From Pseudonocardia parietis (GTDB lineage Bacteria; Actinomycetota; Actinomycetes; Mycobacteriales; Pseudonocardiaceae): a stretch of 64,000 nucleotides of DNA. Of this stretch, positions 56,612-64,000 are shown in pieces. The notes under the pieces are model-generated. The model was not told the DNA's origin, searched no databases, and saw only the letters and a list, made by a program, of their open reading frames with translations. Position 1 is the stretch's first letter, and each line of letters opens with the position of its first letter. The translations under genes and the position numbers were made by a program. The DNA is taken from the NCBI RefSeq assembly GCF_017876315.1, contig NZ_JAGINU010000001.1:4154001-4218000 (forward strand), given 5' to 3'.

Positions 56612-57534
56612 TCAGCCGCAGATGCGGCCATCATCGGCCGCGCGTAACCGCTTGAGGTAGGCCGGTGAGCCCGTAGTCGGCGCCGGTCGGCAACTGCACA
56701 TACCGCAGCTGCCGGCCGAACCGGTCGGTATCCACCCCCGGCTCGGCGACCAGGTCACCACCTGGGCGGCCAACAACCGGCGTGCCTCGGCGGTGGCCTG
56801 CGGCTGCACCTCGTCGGCGGTTTCAAACGACGGCGGGGCAAGCCCGCTAGGGCTCCGCGGCGTCGAGCTCTCACACGCGTCGATCCCGAGCCTCCGCGCG
56901 GTCTGCCCATCGGAGGTGTCGAAGGTGTCGTCGTCGGTTACCGACGTGACCGTCACCGTGCGGGCCGCCACCAACTCAACGGGTCCACCCGGCACGGCCG
57001 ATTCCGGCGGCGGTCGGGGCCCGTCAGCACGACCGCGGCGACGACCAGCGCGGCCGACGCCGTCACCGACCACCACCCGGTCCTCGTCGACACGATCATC
57101 GACGCGTTCCCAGGCCGGCCGTCGCGGGCGCGGCGCAAGAATCGTGCCTGCCGTTCCTGCAGCCCGGCGCGGACGGTCCGGCCTGCTCCATCCTCGACAT
57201 GTCCTCATGAGAAGTACCGCTGCCGGGCCTGCGGGCGTGCCCGCTCCGGCGTTGTCGGTACCGTCCGGAAGAATTCGGTCGAATTTGGTCTCGGCGGGGT
57301 CTTCGGGGTGGCCGCCGTTTCCCGGTCGGCACGGCCCAGATCCGGATGTGGGCGCCGCGGCGGAGCCGACGTCCGGGTTGGCGGGTGCTGGGCAGTGACC
57401 GCGACCGCACTCGGATCGGCAGGGGCGCAATGCTGGAGCACCGCGAGCAGCCCGGCGTCGAGGGCCGCGTCGCGCGCGGCCGCCGTACTGAGCCCGACCA
57501 GCGTCGGCACTTCTACACGCGGGCGGGCGCGCAT
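56612..57534 (-). pseudogene. Decayed PASTA / membrane / thermonuclease-like gene
   Basis: Pieces of one gene lie in order but in different frames on the minus strand. A PASTA-like unit (VPTLVGLSTAAARDAALDAG, near 57500) comes first. A membrane segment follows (WWSVTASAALVVAAVVLTGP, near 57060), then a staphylococcal-nuclease-like domain (VTVTSVTDDDTFDTSDGQTA, near 56930) and the typical ending YLKRLRAADDGRICG (56615-56660). At least two frameshifts separate them, and the D-G-D-T motif has become DDDT. Related intact proteins are secreted or membrane-bound nucleases. The region 56507-56611 holds nothing recognisable. Confidence 0.65.
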
Positions 57535-57601
57535 GGTGCTCCCTCTCCCGCTGCGGTCGGCGGCAGCCTACGTCGGTGTCAACCAAAGCGAGGACGGTCC
57601 A

Positions 57602-57665
57602 GACGTTGGAAAACGCGCGGCTACTGCCGCGACGAGCCGAACCAGCCAAGGTTAAAGATCAAGCT
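57602..57665 (-). repeat. Right 64-bp inverted repeat of the island
   Basis: This is the reverse complement partner of 54973-55036 (61/64). The hairpin loop reads AGTA on this copy where the left copy has ATTA. It ends 50 bases before the start of the DUF1579-like gene. No target-site duplication was found around the pair. Confidence 0.9.
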
Positions 57666-57715
57666 GAGGCTGCGACCGCCCCGCCGTGCGCCGCGGATCA
57701 GTAACCTCCACACCC

Positions 57716-58267
57716 ATGGCGCAGCAGCGGTCCGCCGATCCCCTCGCTCCGGCACTGCACACCGACGGGCCGCACCCCGACCTGGCCGGTGAGCTCGCCC
57801 TGTTCGGACGGTTCGTCGGATCCTGGCGGCTGGACTGGCACGGCTCCGACCGGCAGGCGGTCGGCGAGCTGCACGTCGGCTGGGTACTCGGTGGGCGCGC
57901 CGTGCAGGACACCTGGATCGTCCCCGGACCCGGCGAGCCCGGGCACGGCGTCGCCCCATTGGCCTTCCACGGCACCACGATCCGGTTCCCCGACCCCGTG
58001 CTGGGCGCCTGGCGCTCGACCTGGGTCGAACCGGTCAACGGCCGGGTCCGCCGGTTCGTGGGCCGGCCGACCGGCTGGGGCATCGAGTTGCTCAGTGACG
58101 AGGACGACCCGCAGCTGCGCTGGACCTTCTCCGAGATCACCGCCGATTTCTTCACCTGGATCGGCTCCCTGTCCACCGACGGCGGGGAGAGCTGGCAGGA
58201 GGAGGAGCGGATGTACGCGACCCGGGTGCGCGGCCCGGCTGTCACCGGTGCTCCGCCCATCCGGTGA
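57716..58267 (+). CDS. DUF1579-like protein
   Basis: A 183-residue soluble protein. LALFGRFVGSWRLDWHG near residue 25, WVLGGRAVQDTWIVPG near residue 60, STWVEPVNGRVRRFVGR and FSEITADFFTW resemble DUF1579-type proteins, beta-barrels with a lipocalin-like look and unknown function. The ATG lies 8 bases after TAACCT and has no Shine-Dalgarno. The gene stands between the right inverted repeat and the sigma factor gene. Confidence 0.8.
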   Translation: MAQQRSADPLAPALHTDGPHPDLAGELALFGRFVGSWRLDWHGSDRQAVGELHVGWVLGGRAVQDTWIVPGPGEPGHGVAPLAFHGTTIRFPDPVLGAWRSTWVEPVNGRVRRFVGRPTGWGIELLSDEDDPQLRWTFSEITADFFTWIGSLSTDGGESWQEEERMYATRVRGPAVTGAPPIR

Positions 58268-58368
58268 CGCGGTTCGCTGCGGGTGCCCGGCGTTGAACGG
58301 GCGGGCCCGCGACGAAACTCGACCGAATCCGGCAGCGATGATGATTTCCGGCGCCGGCATCTGTCTGT

Positions 58369-59406
58369 ATGGGCATGGCAGAGCGAACAGTCGGGGTCGT
58401 ACGGCGGCCGGAGAGCCTGGCGGCGGCGCAGAGCGGTGACGAGGTGGCGTTCGCGTCACTGGTCGATCCGTATCGATCCGAGTTGCAGGCACATTGCTAT
58501 CGGATGCTGGCGTCGGTCCACGATGCCGAGGACGTGATGCAGGAGGCGCTCCTGCGGGCCTGGCAGGCGTTCCCGGGCTTCCAGGGTCGCAGCTCGCTGC
58601 GTACGTGGTTGTATCGGATCGCGACGAACTCGTGTCTCAACCTGATCGAGAGCCGTTCGCGACGCTTCCTTCCGGTCGATCTGGGTCCCGCGGTCGACCA
58701 GGTGCCCGGAGAAGCGTTCTGGATCGGCCCCTGTCCCGGTCCTTCGGCGGCGCCGGGGGCCGAGCAGTCCAGCCCGGCGGGCCGGTACGAGCTGCGGGAG
58801 AGCCTGGAGCTGGCGTTCGTGGCGGCGCTGCAGTACGTGCCCCCGAACCAGCGCGCCGCGTTGATCCTGCGCGACGTGCTGGGCTTCTCCGCCCAGGACG
58901 CGGCCGACGCGCTGGACACCACGACCACGGCCGTCAACAGCGCGCTGCAACACGCCCGCACGACCGTCAAGGCACGGATACCGGAGCGCAGCCAGCAGAC
59001 GACCCTTCGCAGGCTGGGCGACGCCGGGACCCGACGGATCGTGCAGCGATACGTTCGCGCCCTGGAAGCTGCCGACGTCGCCGCGGTCGTGTCGATGCTG
59101 GCCGAGGACGCCACCTGGTCCATGCCACCCCTGCCCGCCTGGTACCGGGGACACGACGCGATCAGCCGGTTTCTCGACGCGGGACCGTTCACCGCTCGTT
59201 GGCGCCACCTGCCCACCTGGGCCAACGGGCAACCGGCGGTCGCCTGCTACACGTGGGACGAGGCCGGCGGGTCCTACGTCGCCCAGGTCATCGACGTACT
59301 CACCCTGGATGGTGAGCAGATCACGGCAGTGACCTCCTTCGTCGACCCCTCGCTGTTTCCTCGGTTCGACCTGCCGGCCCAGTTGCCGTGCTGCGGCTGC
59401 ACCTGA
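58369..59406 (+). CDS. ECF sigma factor with SnoaL-like C-terminal domain
   Basis: A 345-residue sigma factor of the SigG/SigJ-like group. Region 2 (EDVMQEALLRAWQAFPGF, then SLRTWLYRIATNSCLNLI) and region 4 (RAALILRDVLGFSAQDAADALDTTTTAVNSALQHAR) are clear. The last 120 residues form a SnoaL/NTF2-like fold (RYVRALEAADVAAVVSML, then PPLPAWYRGHDAISRFL). This domain replaces a separate anti-sigma factor in such proteins and is needed for activity. The protein ends in a Cys-rich PCCGCT. Two ATGs (58369 and 58375) are possible. A short STAS-like frame overlaps its end. Confidence 0.93.
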   Translation: MGMAERTVGVVRRPESLAAAQSGDEVAFASLVDPYRSELQAHCYRMLASVHDAEDVMQEALLRAWQAFPGFQGRSSLRTWLYRIATNSCLNLIESRSRRFLPVDLGPAVDQVPGEAFWIGPCPGPSAAPGAEQSSPAGRYELRESLELAFVAALQYVPPNQRAALILRDVLGFSAQDAADALDTTTTAVNSALQHARTTVKARIPERSQQTTLRRLGDAGTRRIVQRYVRALEAADVAAVVSMLAEDATWSMPPLPAWYRGHDAISRFLDAGPFTARWRHLPTWANGQPAVACYTWDEAGGSYVAQVIDVLTLDGEQITAVTSFVDPSLFPRFDLPAQLPCCGCT

Positions 59407-59543
59407 TCGCGAGGCGATGCGGCCGGCCGCTACTGATCCGGCACATCCCGGCGCCGCTGGAACGAGCCCTGGAACTCACCGGTCTCCGCGACATCCTTCC
59501 GCGCCGCGAGGCCTGCAGCTGCCGCGACTGCACGGAGTGGTGA
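59388..59543 (+). CDS. Mini-ORF resembling the C-terminus of a STAS domain
   Basis: A 51-codon frame starts at a GTG inside the sigma gene and reads VLRLHLIARRCGRPLLIRHI, then LERALELTGLRDILP and a Cys-rich tail. This is the last strand and helix of a STAS (anti-sigma antagonist) domain: in relatives, LxLxARRLGxxLxLRxxxPELxxLLxLxGLxxVL. The first two thirds of the domain are absent. It is either a truncated antagonist gene or a real minimal protein coupled to the sigma factor. I cannot decide from sequence alone. Confidence 0.45.
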   Translation: MLRLHLIARRCGRPLLIRHIPAPLERALELTGLRDILPRREACSCRDCTEW

Positions 59544-59577
59544 GCGGTGCACGCGAACATTCCCGAAGGAGGGGCAC

Positions 59578-61005
59578 ATGAACACCACGTCGCCGATGTC
59601 GACCATCTGGGTGGTGGCACTGACGTCGGTCGCATCGATGATGGTGGCGCTGGATCTGCTGGTGGTCTCCACCGCGCTGAGCACCATCCGCCGCGACCTG
59701 GACACCTCGGTCGAGCTGTTGCAGTGGACGGTCACCGCCTACGGCCTCGCCTTCGCCTGCCTGCTGATGACCGGCGCAGCCCTGGGCGACCGATTCGGCC
59801 GTCGCCGGATGTTCACCTGCGGGTTGGCGCTGTTCGCGGTCGCCTCGGCGGCCTGCGCCCTGGCACCCGGCATCGGCTGGCTGATCGCGGCCCGGGCCGT
59901 GCAGGGCGCCGGGGCCGCGCTGGTGCTGCCGCTGGCGGTGTCGCTGCTGGTCACCGCGGTGCCACCCGAACGGCGTGGGCGGGCCCTCGGGGTCTTCGAG
60001 GGCGTCACCGGCTTGGCCACCATCGCCGGACCTCCGGTCGGCGGGATCCTCGCCCACACGGTGGGCTGGGAGTGGATCTTCTGGATCAACGTGCCGATCG
60101 CCGCGGTGATGATCCCGCTGGTGCGCCGGCGGATCCCGGAAAGCCACGGCCCCGACACCGCCATCGACACCCGCGGCCTGCTGCTGATCACCGGCGCAGG
60201 GTTCGGACTGGTGTGGGCGCTGGTACGTGGCAACGAGGCCGGCTGGACCAGCCCGGGTGTGCTGGCCGCCCTCGTGATCGGAACCGCGCTGGCCGTGGCC
60301 TTCATCTGCTGGGAGCGTCACCACCGTCACCCGATGCTTCCCCTGGGCCTGTTCCGGTCCCGGGCGTTCTCGGCCGGTACCGCCGCCGGCTTCCTGGGCT
60401 TCGCCGCGCTCTACGGCTCGGTGTTCTTCCTGGCCCAGTTCATGCAGATCGGGCTCGGCTACACACCACTCGAGGCCGGGGTCCGGCTGATCCCGTGGAC
60501 CGCGACCCTGCTGGTGATCGCACCGCTGGCGGGGATGCTGGCCGACCGGCTCGGGGACAGGCTCGTGCTGACGGTCGGGCTCGCCCTGCAGGCCGCCGGC
60601 CTGGCCTGGCTCGGGCTCATCGCCTCGCCCGATCTGGGTTACGCGACACTGGTCGTGCCGCTGATCGTCGGCGGAGTCGGCGCGTCGATGGCCATCCCGG
60701 TCGTCCAGAACACCGTCCTGGGCGGCGTCGCACCCGACGCGCTCGGGAAGGCCTCCGGGGTGAACAACACGACCCAGGAACTCGGCGGTGCGTTCGGAGT
60801 CGCGATCCTCGTCGCCGCCTTCACCGCCGTCGGCAGCTACGCCTCCTCCACCACCTTCACCACCGGATTCGCCGCCGCCATCGGGACCTGTGCCGGGCTC
60901 GCGGTCGCCGCCGTGATCGCGGCCTGGTTCGTACCGGGCCCGGGACACACCGGTGATCCGCATGCGGCCGGCTCCGGGGCGCCTACTGCCGACGCCGCGA
61001 GGTGA
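59578..61005 (+). CDS. MFS multidrug exporter, DHA2 (14-helix) family
   Basis: A 475-residue EmrB/QacA-like proton antiporter with 14 hydrophobic segments. Motif A is GAALGDRFGRRRMFT near residue 62, and motif C-like GPPVGGILAHTVGWEWIFWIN near residue 145. WAVRG/MVALDLLVVSTALSTIRRDL at the N-terminus is typical. It should export hydrophobic or cationic drugs. The ATG follows GAAGGAGG. It lies 34 bases after the STAS-like mini-ORF and may be read from the sigma-factor operon. Confidence 0.92.
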   Translation: MNTTSPMSTIWVVALTSVASMMVALDLLVVSTALSTIRRDLDTSVELLQWTVTAYGLAFACLLMTGAALGDRFGRRRMFTCGLALFAVASAACALAPGIGWLIAARAVQGAGAALVLPLAVSLLVTAVPPERRGRALGVFEGVTGLATIAGPPVGGILAHTVGWEWIFWINVPIAAVMIPLVRRRIPESHGPDTAIDTRGLLLITGAGFGLVWALVRGNEAGWTSPGVLAALVIGTALAVAFICWERHHRHPMLPLGLFRSRAFSAGTAAGFLGFAALYGSVFFLAQFMQIGLGYTPLEAGVRLIPWTATLLVIAPLAGMLADRLGDRLVLTVGLALQAAGLAWLGLIASPDLGYATLVVPLIVGGVGASMAIPVVQNTVLGGVAPDALGKASGVNNTTQELGGAFGVAILVAAFTAVGSYASSTTFTTGFAAAIGTCAGLAVAAVIAAWFVPGPGHTGDPHAAGSGAPTADAAR

Positions 61006-61042
61006 GGCACTCTCCCGCCGCCGACCCTTCCCGCTCCCGGCG

Positions 61043-61777
61043 TCACGTCACCGCCCGGACCAGTACCGCCACCGCCGAGGCCGCGGACACCACCAGCACG
61101 GCCCGCCGGAGCAGCGGCGTGCTCACCCGATGCGTGAGCGCGTGCCCGCCGAGCCAGCCGATCACGATCCCGGGCAGCAGCCACAGCACGCCGACGAACG
61201 CGTCGGTGGCCGAGGACCGCAGCGGCCCTGCGAGCAGCACGACCAGCGCGACGAGGGCGGTGACCGTGCCGGTCACCGCGACCGTGGCGCGGGCCCGGCG
61301 GGGGTCGGACCCGGCGACGAGCAGTGCGATCGGCGGGCCGGTCACCGCCGCCGTCGTCCCCAGTACCGCCGATCCGGCACCGGCGACCGCGCAGGCCGCG
61401 GGCCCGGCCCGCACCGTCGTCGGGCCACGCGCCGTCATCAGCACCGCGCCGAGGATCGCCGCGGCGCCGAGCACACCGAGCGCGGCCGGATCCAGCACGG
61501 CCAGCAGCCAGGCACCGGCGGCCAGCCCGGGCACCGATCCGGCCAGTGCCCACCGCGTCACGACCGGATCGGTGTACCCCCGCCAGCGCATCGCCACCCC
61601 CGCGGAGAGCAGCAGGTTCACCACCATGGCGGGGACCGGCACCAGCCCCGGCCACAGCAGCAGCGCCACCGGAACCAGCAGCAGGTTCACGCCGAACCCG
61701 AGCAGGACCTGCACCGCGGTGCCCGCCGCGACCGCCGCCGTCGCCCCGAGCAGGACCGCCGGATCCGGCACGGTCAC
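61043..61777 (-). CDS. TSUP family (TauE/SafE) membrane transporter
   Basis: The 244-residue protein has about eight membrane segments. AAGTAVQVLLGFGVNLLLVP near residue 15 and the later AVTGPPIALLVAG repeat the TauE/SafE motif. The family exports sulfite or organosulfonates or takes up related anions; the substrate here is unknown. The GTG overlaps the SDR stop by 4 bases, so the two are translated together in the operon divergent from tetR. Confidence 0.85.
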   Translation of the reverse strand: MTVPDPAVLLGATAAVAAGTAVQVLLGFGVNLLLVPVALLLWPGLVPVPAMVVNLLLSAGVAMRWRGYTDPVVTRWALAGSVPGLAAGAWLLAVLDPAALGVLGAAAILGAVLMTARGPTTVRAGPAACAVAGAGSAVLGTTAAVTGPPIALLVAGSDPRRARATVAVTGTVTALVALVVLLAGPLRSSATDAFVGVLWLLPGIVIGWLGGHALTHRVSTPLLRRAVLVVSAASAVAVLVRAVT

Positions 61778-62682
61778 CGGTACCCGGTGACGTCCGCCGG
61801 TCTGCCCGCGTCCTGCACCTCGACGACGTAGCGCCAGGCGTCCGGGCGGGATCCGTCCAGGTCGTCCAGCGCGTAGACCCGGCCCAGCTCGCCCGACGAG
61901 GTGGACCGGCCGTTCCAGCGGTGCCGGTCCGGGTCGGCGGCCAGCGCCGCGATCCCGCGGCCCACGAACCGGGGCGTCTCGGAGATCGCGAAGTGCGGTA
62001 CGCGTTCGCAGGCGTCGCGCCAGGTGTCCTCGGTGACGCCGAAGTGCTCCAACATCATCTCCGAGCGTAGCCAGCCCGGGGTGACGGCGACAGCGGTGCC
62101 GCCGTGCGCACGCAGCTCGTGCGCCCAGGACCGGGCGAGCCGGATCGGCGCGATCTTGGCGAGGTCGTAGTACACGTTGAGCCGGTAGTTCTCCGCGTTG
62201 TACTCGGCGGTGCCGTCGGTGACCTCGACGACCAGCCCGCCCGGGGTGCGGGAGAGCAGCCGCAGCGCGTGGTGGGCGGTGACCAGGTGGGTGTCGATCG
62301 CCAGGCGCAGCGTCCGCAGTCCGTTGGCCAGGTCGTGCTCCCAGACGGGGGTCTCCCACTCGACCATCAGCTCGCCGCCCCAGATGTCGTTCACCAGGAC
62401 GTCGAGCCGGCCGTGTTCGCCCTCGATGCGGTCGACCAGGGTGGCCACCGCGCCGGGGTCGAGATGGTCGGTGGGGACCGCGATCCCGGTTCCGCCGGCG
62501 GCGGTGACCAGGTCGGCGGTGTCCTCGATCGTCTCGGCGCGGTCGTACTCGGAGCGCTGGGCGCGGGTCGTGCGGCCGGTGCAGTAGACGACGGCGCCCG
62601 CGGCGCCCAGCTCGACGGCGATGCCCCGTCCGGCACCGCGCGTGGCCCCGGCGACCAGTGCGACCCGATCCGACAGTGTCAT
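61774..62682 (-). CDS. SDR family oxidoreductase
   Basis: A 302-residue SDR with the nucleotide motif VAGATRGAGRGIAVEL at residues 10-25 and VLVNDIWGG where most SDRs have NNAG. The catalytic Tyr/Lys appears as YYDLAK near residue 180, and TPGWLRSEMMLEHFG follows. This longer subgroup with ND-W-GG is a recognised branch of actinobacterial SDRs. The ATG follows GAGGAGGGG. It is coupled to the TSUP gene and divergent from a TetR gene, which probably represses it. Confidence 0.9.
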   Translation of the reverse strand: MTLSDRVALVAGATRGAGRGIAVELGAAGAVVYCTGRTTRAQRSEYDRAETIEDTADLVTAAGGTGIAVPTDHLDPGAVATLVDRIEGEHGRLDVLVNDIWGGELMVEWETPVWEHDLANGLRTLRLAIDTHLVTAHHALRLLSRTPGGLVVEVTDGTAEYNAENYRLNVYYDLAKIAPIRLARSWAHELRAHGGTAVAVTPGWLRSEMMLEHFGVTEDTWRDACERVPHFAISETPRFVGRGIAALAADPDRHRWNGRSTSSGELGRVYALDDLDGSRPDAWRYVVEVQDAGRPADVTGYR

Positions 62683-62692
62683 GACCCCTCCT

Positions 62693-62724
62693 CGTTTATG
62701 AACGTCTATTCGTTTATATACGAT
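62693..62724. promoter_or_regulatory. Divergent operator and leaderless promoter
   Basis: CGTTTATGAACG (62693-62704) and CGTTTATATACG (62711-62722) are two near-palindromic 12-mers with an 18-base period. TACGAT (62719-62724) lies 6 bases before the tetR GTG. The pair likely binds the TetR protein and controls both directions. Confidence 0.6.
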
Positions 62725-62730
62725 GGGTGG

Positions 62731-63327
62731 GTGCCTCGCCGCAAGCAGGTTTCCGACACGGACGTTCTGGACGTCGCCCTCGATGTGCTGCACGCCCGCG
62801 GCCCGCAGGCGTGCACGTTCGCGGCACTGGCCGAGGCCAGCTCGCTGGCCCCGGCGACGCTGGTGCAGCGGTTCGGAAGCAAGGCCGGCCTGCTGCACCG
62901 GGTGCTGCTGCACGCGTGGGACCGGCTGGAGCGACGCACCGCCGAGCTCGGCGCCGGGGTGGAGCGCACCCCCGCCGGCGCGGTCGCGTTCCTGGTCGGG
63001 CTCTCCGCGCAGTACGGCGGCGGCATCGACAGCTACGCCGACGCGCTGCTGGTGCTGCGCGAGGACCTCCTCGATCCCGAGGTGCGCCGGCGGGGCACGG
63101 CGTGGCGCGGCTCGCTGGTCGACGTCCTCGACGCCTGCCTGGACGCGCGGCGGCCCGGCCTCGGCGAGGTCGTGGCCACCTACTGGCAGGGCATCCTGCT
63201 GTGGTGGAGCTTCGACCCGGCCGAGCCGGTGACCGCACACGTCGAGCGGGAGCTGACCCGCTTCGTGGGTACGGTGCTCAGCCCTGCGGCAGGTTCTGGA
63301 CGTGCTGGAAGCCGAACCGGCCCTTGA
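62731..63327 (+). CDS. TetR family transcriptional regulator
   Basis: A 198-residue TetR protein: VLDVALDVLHARGPQACTFAALAEASSLAPATLVQRFGSKAGLLHRVL forms the DNA-binding domain (residues 13-60, quoted in part), followed by a helical ligand domain. I chose the GTG at 62731, 6 bases after TACGAT, over an upstream ATG at 62698 that lies inside the operator. It likely represses the divergent SDR/TSUP operon. Its 3' end overlaps the convergent iron-sulfur protein gene by 50 bases. Confidence 0.9.
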   Translation: MPRRKQVSDTDVLDVALDVLHARGPQACTFAALAEASSLAPATLVQRFGSKAGLLHRVLLHAWDRLERRTAELGAGVERTPAGAVAFLVGLSAQYGGGIDSYADALLVLREDLLDPEVRRRGTAWRGSLVDVLDACLDARRPGLGEVVATYWQGILLWWSFDPAEPVTAHVERELTRFVGTVLSPAAGSGRAGSRTGP

Positions 63328-64000
63328 TGCACAGGTGCCCGTGGGTGACCGAGTGGTCCGACGGGCTGGTCACGTTCACGATCTCGCCCTGCTGCACGTG
63401 CAGTTCCAGGTTGCAGCCGACCCCGCAGAACGAGCAGACCGTGGTGGTGACGGTCTCCTCCTCGGGACGCCAGTTCCCGGCCTCGCGCTTGTCGTACTCG
63501 GACACCGACTTGAGTGCCCCGGTCGGGCAGACCCCGATGCAGTTGCCGCAGTACACACAGGCCGAGTCGGGCAGTTCCACGTCGTACTCGGTCGCGATGC
63601 GGGCGTCGAACCCGCGCCCGGCCGCGGCGATCGCGAAGGTGAACTGGGCGTCGGTGCCGCAGGCGTTGACGCACTTGTAGCACATGATGCACCGCGAGTA
63701 GTCCCGCACGTACAGGTCGTTGTCGACCTTGACGGGCTGTTCCACGGTCGCCCGCGTCCGACCATCCGGCGCAGAATGGTGCCCGGCGTGACGCCGTTCC
63801 CGCTCCCCGTCCACGGTGGGCGGTGCGGGTGGGCCGTAGCGCTCGGGGTCGACGCCGTACTCGCCCATCCAGCGCTGCACATCACCACTGGCCTCGCTCA
63901 TGTCCGCCGAGGAGGCCAGCAGCTCCAGCACCATCCGGCGGCTGTGGCGGACCTTGTCGGTGTCGGTCCGCACTTGCATGCCGTCCTCGCAGGTGCGCGC
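63278..64000 (-). CDS. Formate dehydrogenase-type iron-sulfur protein, N-terminus outside the window
   Basis: The frame runs off the right edge. The visible 240 residues begin CEDGMQVRTDT, as in NuoG/HydA-like [2Fe-2S] modules. They hold two [4Fe-4S] ferredoxin motifs (CIMCYKCVNACG, CVYCGNCIGVCPTG) and a molybdopterin-enzyme Fe4S4 domain (CSFCGVGC ... HLCIKGRFG). The protein then stops at FQHVQNLPQG, without the large catalytic domain that follows this Fe4S4 domain in formate dehydrogenase alpha subunits. Either this is a separate electron-transfer subunit or the gene is truncated. No catalytic part lies downstream, where a convergent tetR gene ends. Confidence 0.85.
   Translation of the reverse strand, partial: ARTCEDGMQVRTDTDKVRHSRRMVLELLASSADMSEASGDVQRWMGEYGVDPERYGPPAPPTVDGERERRHAGHHSAPDGRTRATVEQPVKVDNDLYVRDYSRCIMCYKCVNACGTDAQFTFAIAAAGRGFDARIATEYDVELPDSACVYCGNCIGVCPTGALKSVSEYDKREAGNWRPEEETVTTTVCSFCGVGCNLELHVQQGEIVNVTSPSDHSVTHGHLCIKGRFGFQHVQNLPQG

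Noticed and set aside
54973..57665. Complete insertion sequence or transposon
   Set aside because: No transposase frame is present, and the flanks of the inverted repeats show no target duplication.
1..64000. tRNA or rRNA genes
   Set aside because: No cloverleaf with the conserved T-loop and CCA end and no rRNA-like stretch was noticed; this was read by eye, so a scan with a tRNA finder would be decisive.

Overview
The window is a very GC-rich actinobacterial chromosome segment. The Pup-ligase genes (pafA, pafB, pafC), rbpA, Lsr2, an arabinosyltransferase, polyprenol-phosphate mannose synthase with Lnt, and F420-type and bfd/bfr iron genes place it among the mycolata and their relatives. Gene order and protein style suggest Pseudonocardiaceae, probably Pseudonocardia (inference). 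I saw no rRNA, tRNA, CRISPR array, integrase or intact transposase.

Layout. 1-5.8 kb: end of an arabinosyltransferase gene, a membrane protein, a hydrolase next to a long Lsr2, and a short-form serA. 6-11.1 kb: small genes, a TetR regulator with a strong operator-covered promoter, two redox enzymes, and the iron-storage pair bfd/bfr under a likely IdeR box. 11.2-15.9 kb: a LigD whose ligase domain has lost its catalytic lysine, a glycerophosphodiesterase, an MFS carrier, and rbpA behind a SigR/SigH-type promoter. 16-27 kb is an accessory block that separates rbpA from ppm1/lnt, which are neighbours in Mycobacterium. It holds a DUF885 peptidase, a cation antiporter, LysR and TetR regulators, an MFS carrier lacking helices, and an ECF42-type sigma factor with its YCII partner.

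27-51 kb follows the mycobacterial order ppm1/lnt ... pepE-like peptidase, 5'-3' exonuclease, DUF4333 protein, helY, tatC, tatA, pafC, pafB, pafA. Three insertions interrupt it: an XRE-cupin regulator with a TrxR-like flavoprotein, a methyltransferase, a response regulator and an Eis-like acetyltransferase; a second-type UMP kinase between helY and tatC; and two tandem glutaminases between pafB and pafA. pafA and a PAP2-diacylglycerol kinase fusion diverge from mutually overlapping leaderless promoters.

54.97-57.67 kb is a damaged island bounded by two 64-bp inverted repeats that are 61/64 identical. It holds a lower-GC SDR gene, a decayed PASTA/nuclease gene, a piece of a prenyltransferase-like gene, a third partial repeat end, and a 64-bp fragment (63/64 identical) of the glutaminase gene 7 kb away. 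57.7-64 kb: a DUF1579-like protein, an ECF sigma factor with a SnoaL tail and a tiny STAS-like ORF, an MFS drug exporter, a divergent TetR/SDR/TSUP set, and the start-truncated gene of a formate dehydrogenase-type iron-sulfur protein running off the end.

Many start codons lie 6-8 nt after a TAnnnT hexamer with no Shine-Dalgarno, so leaderless transcripts are probably common here. I used this to choose several starts.
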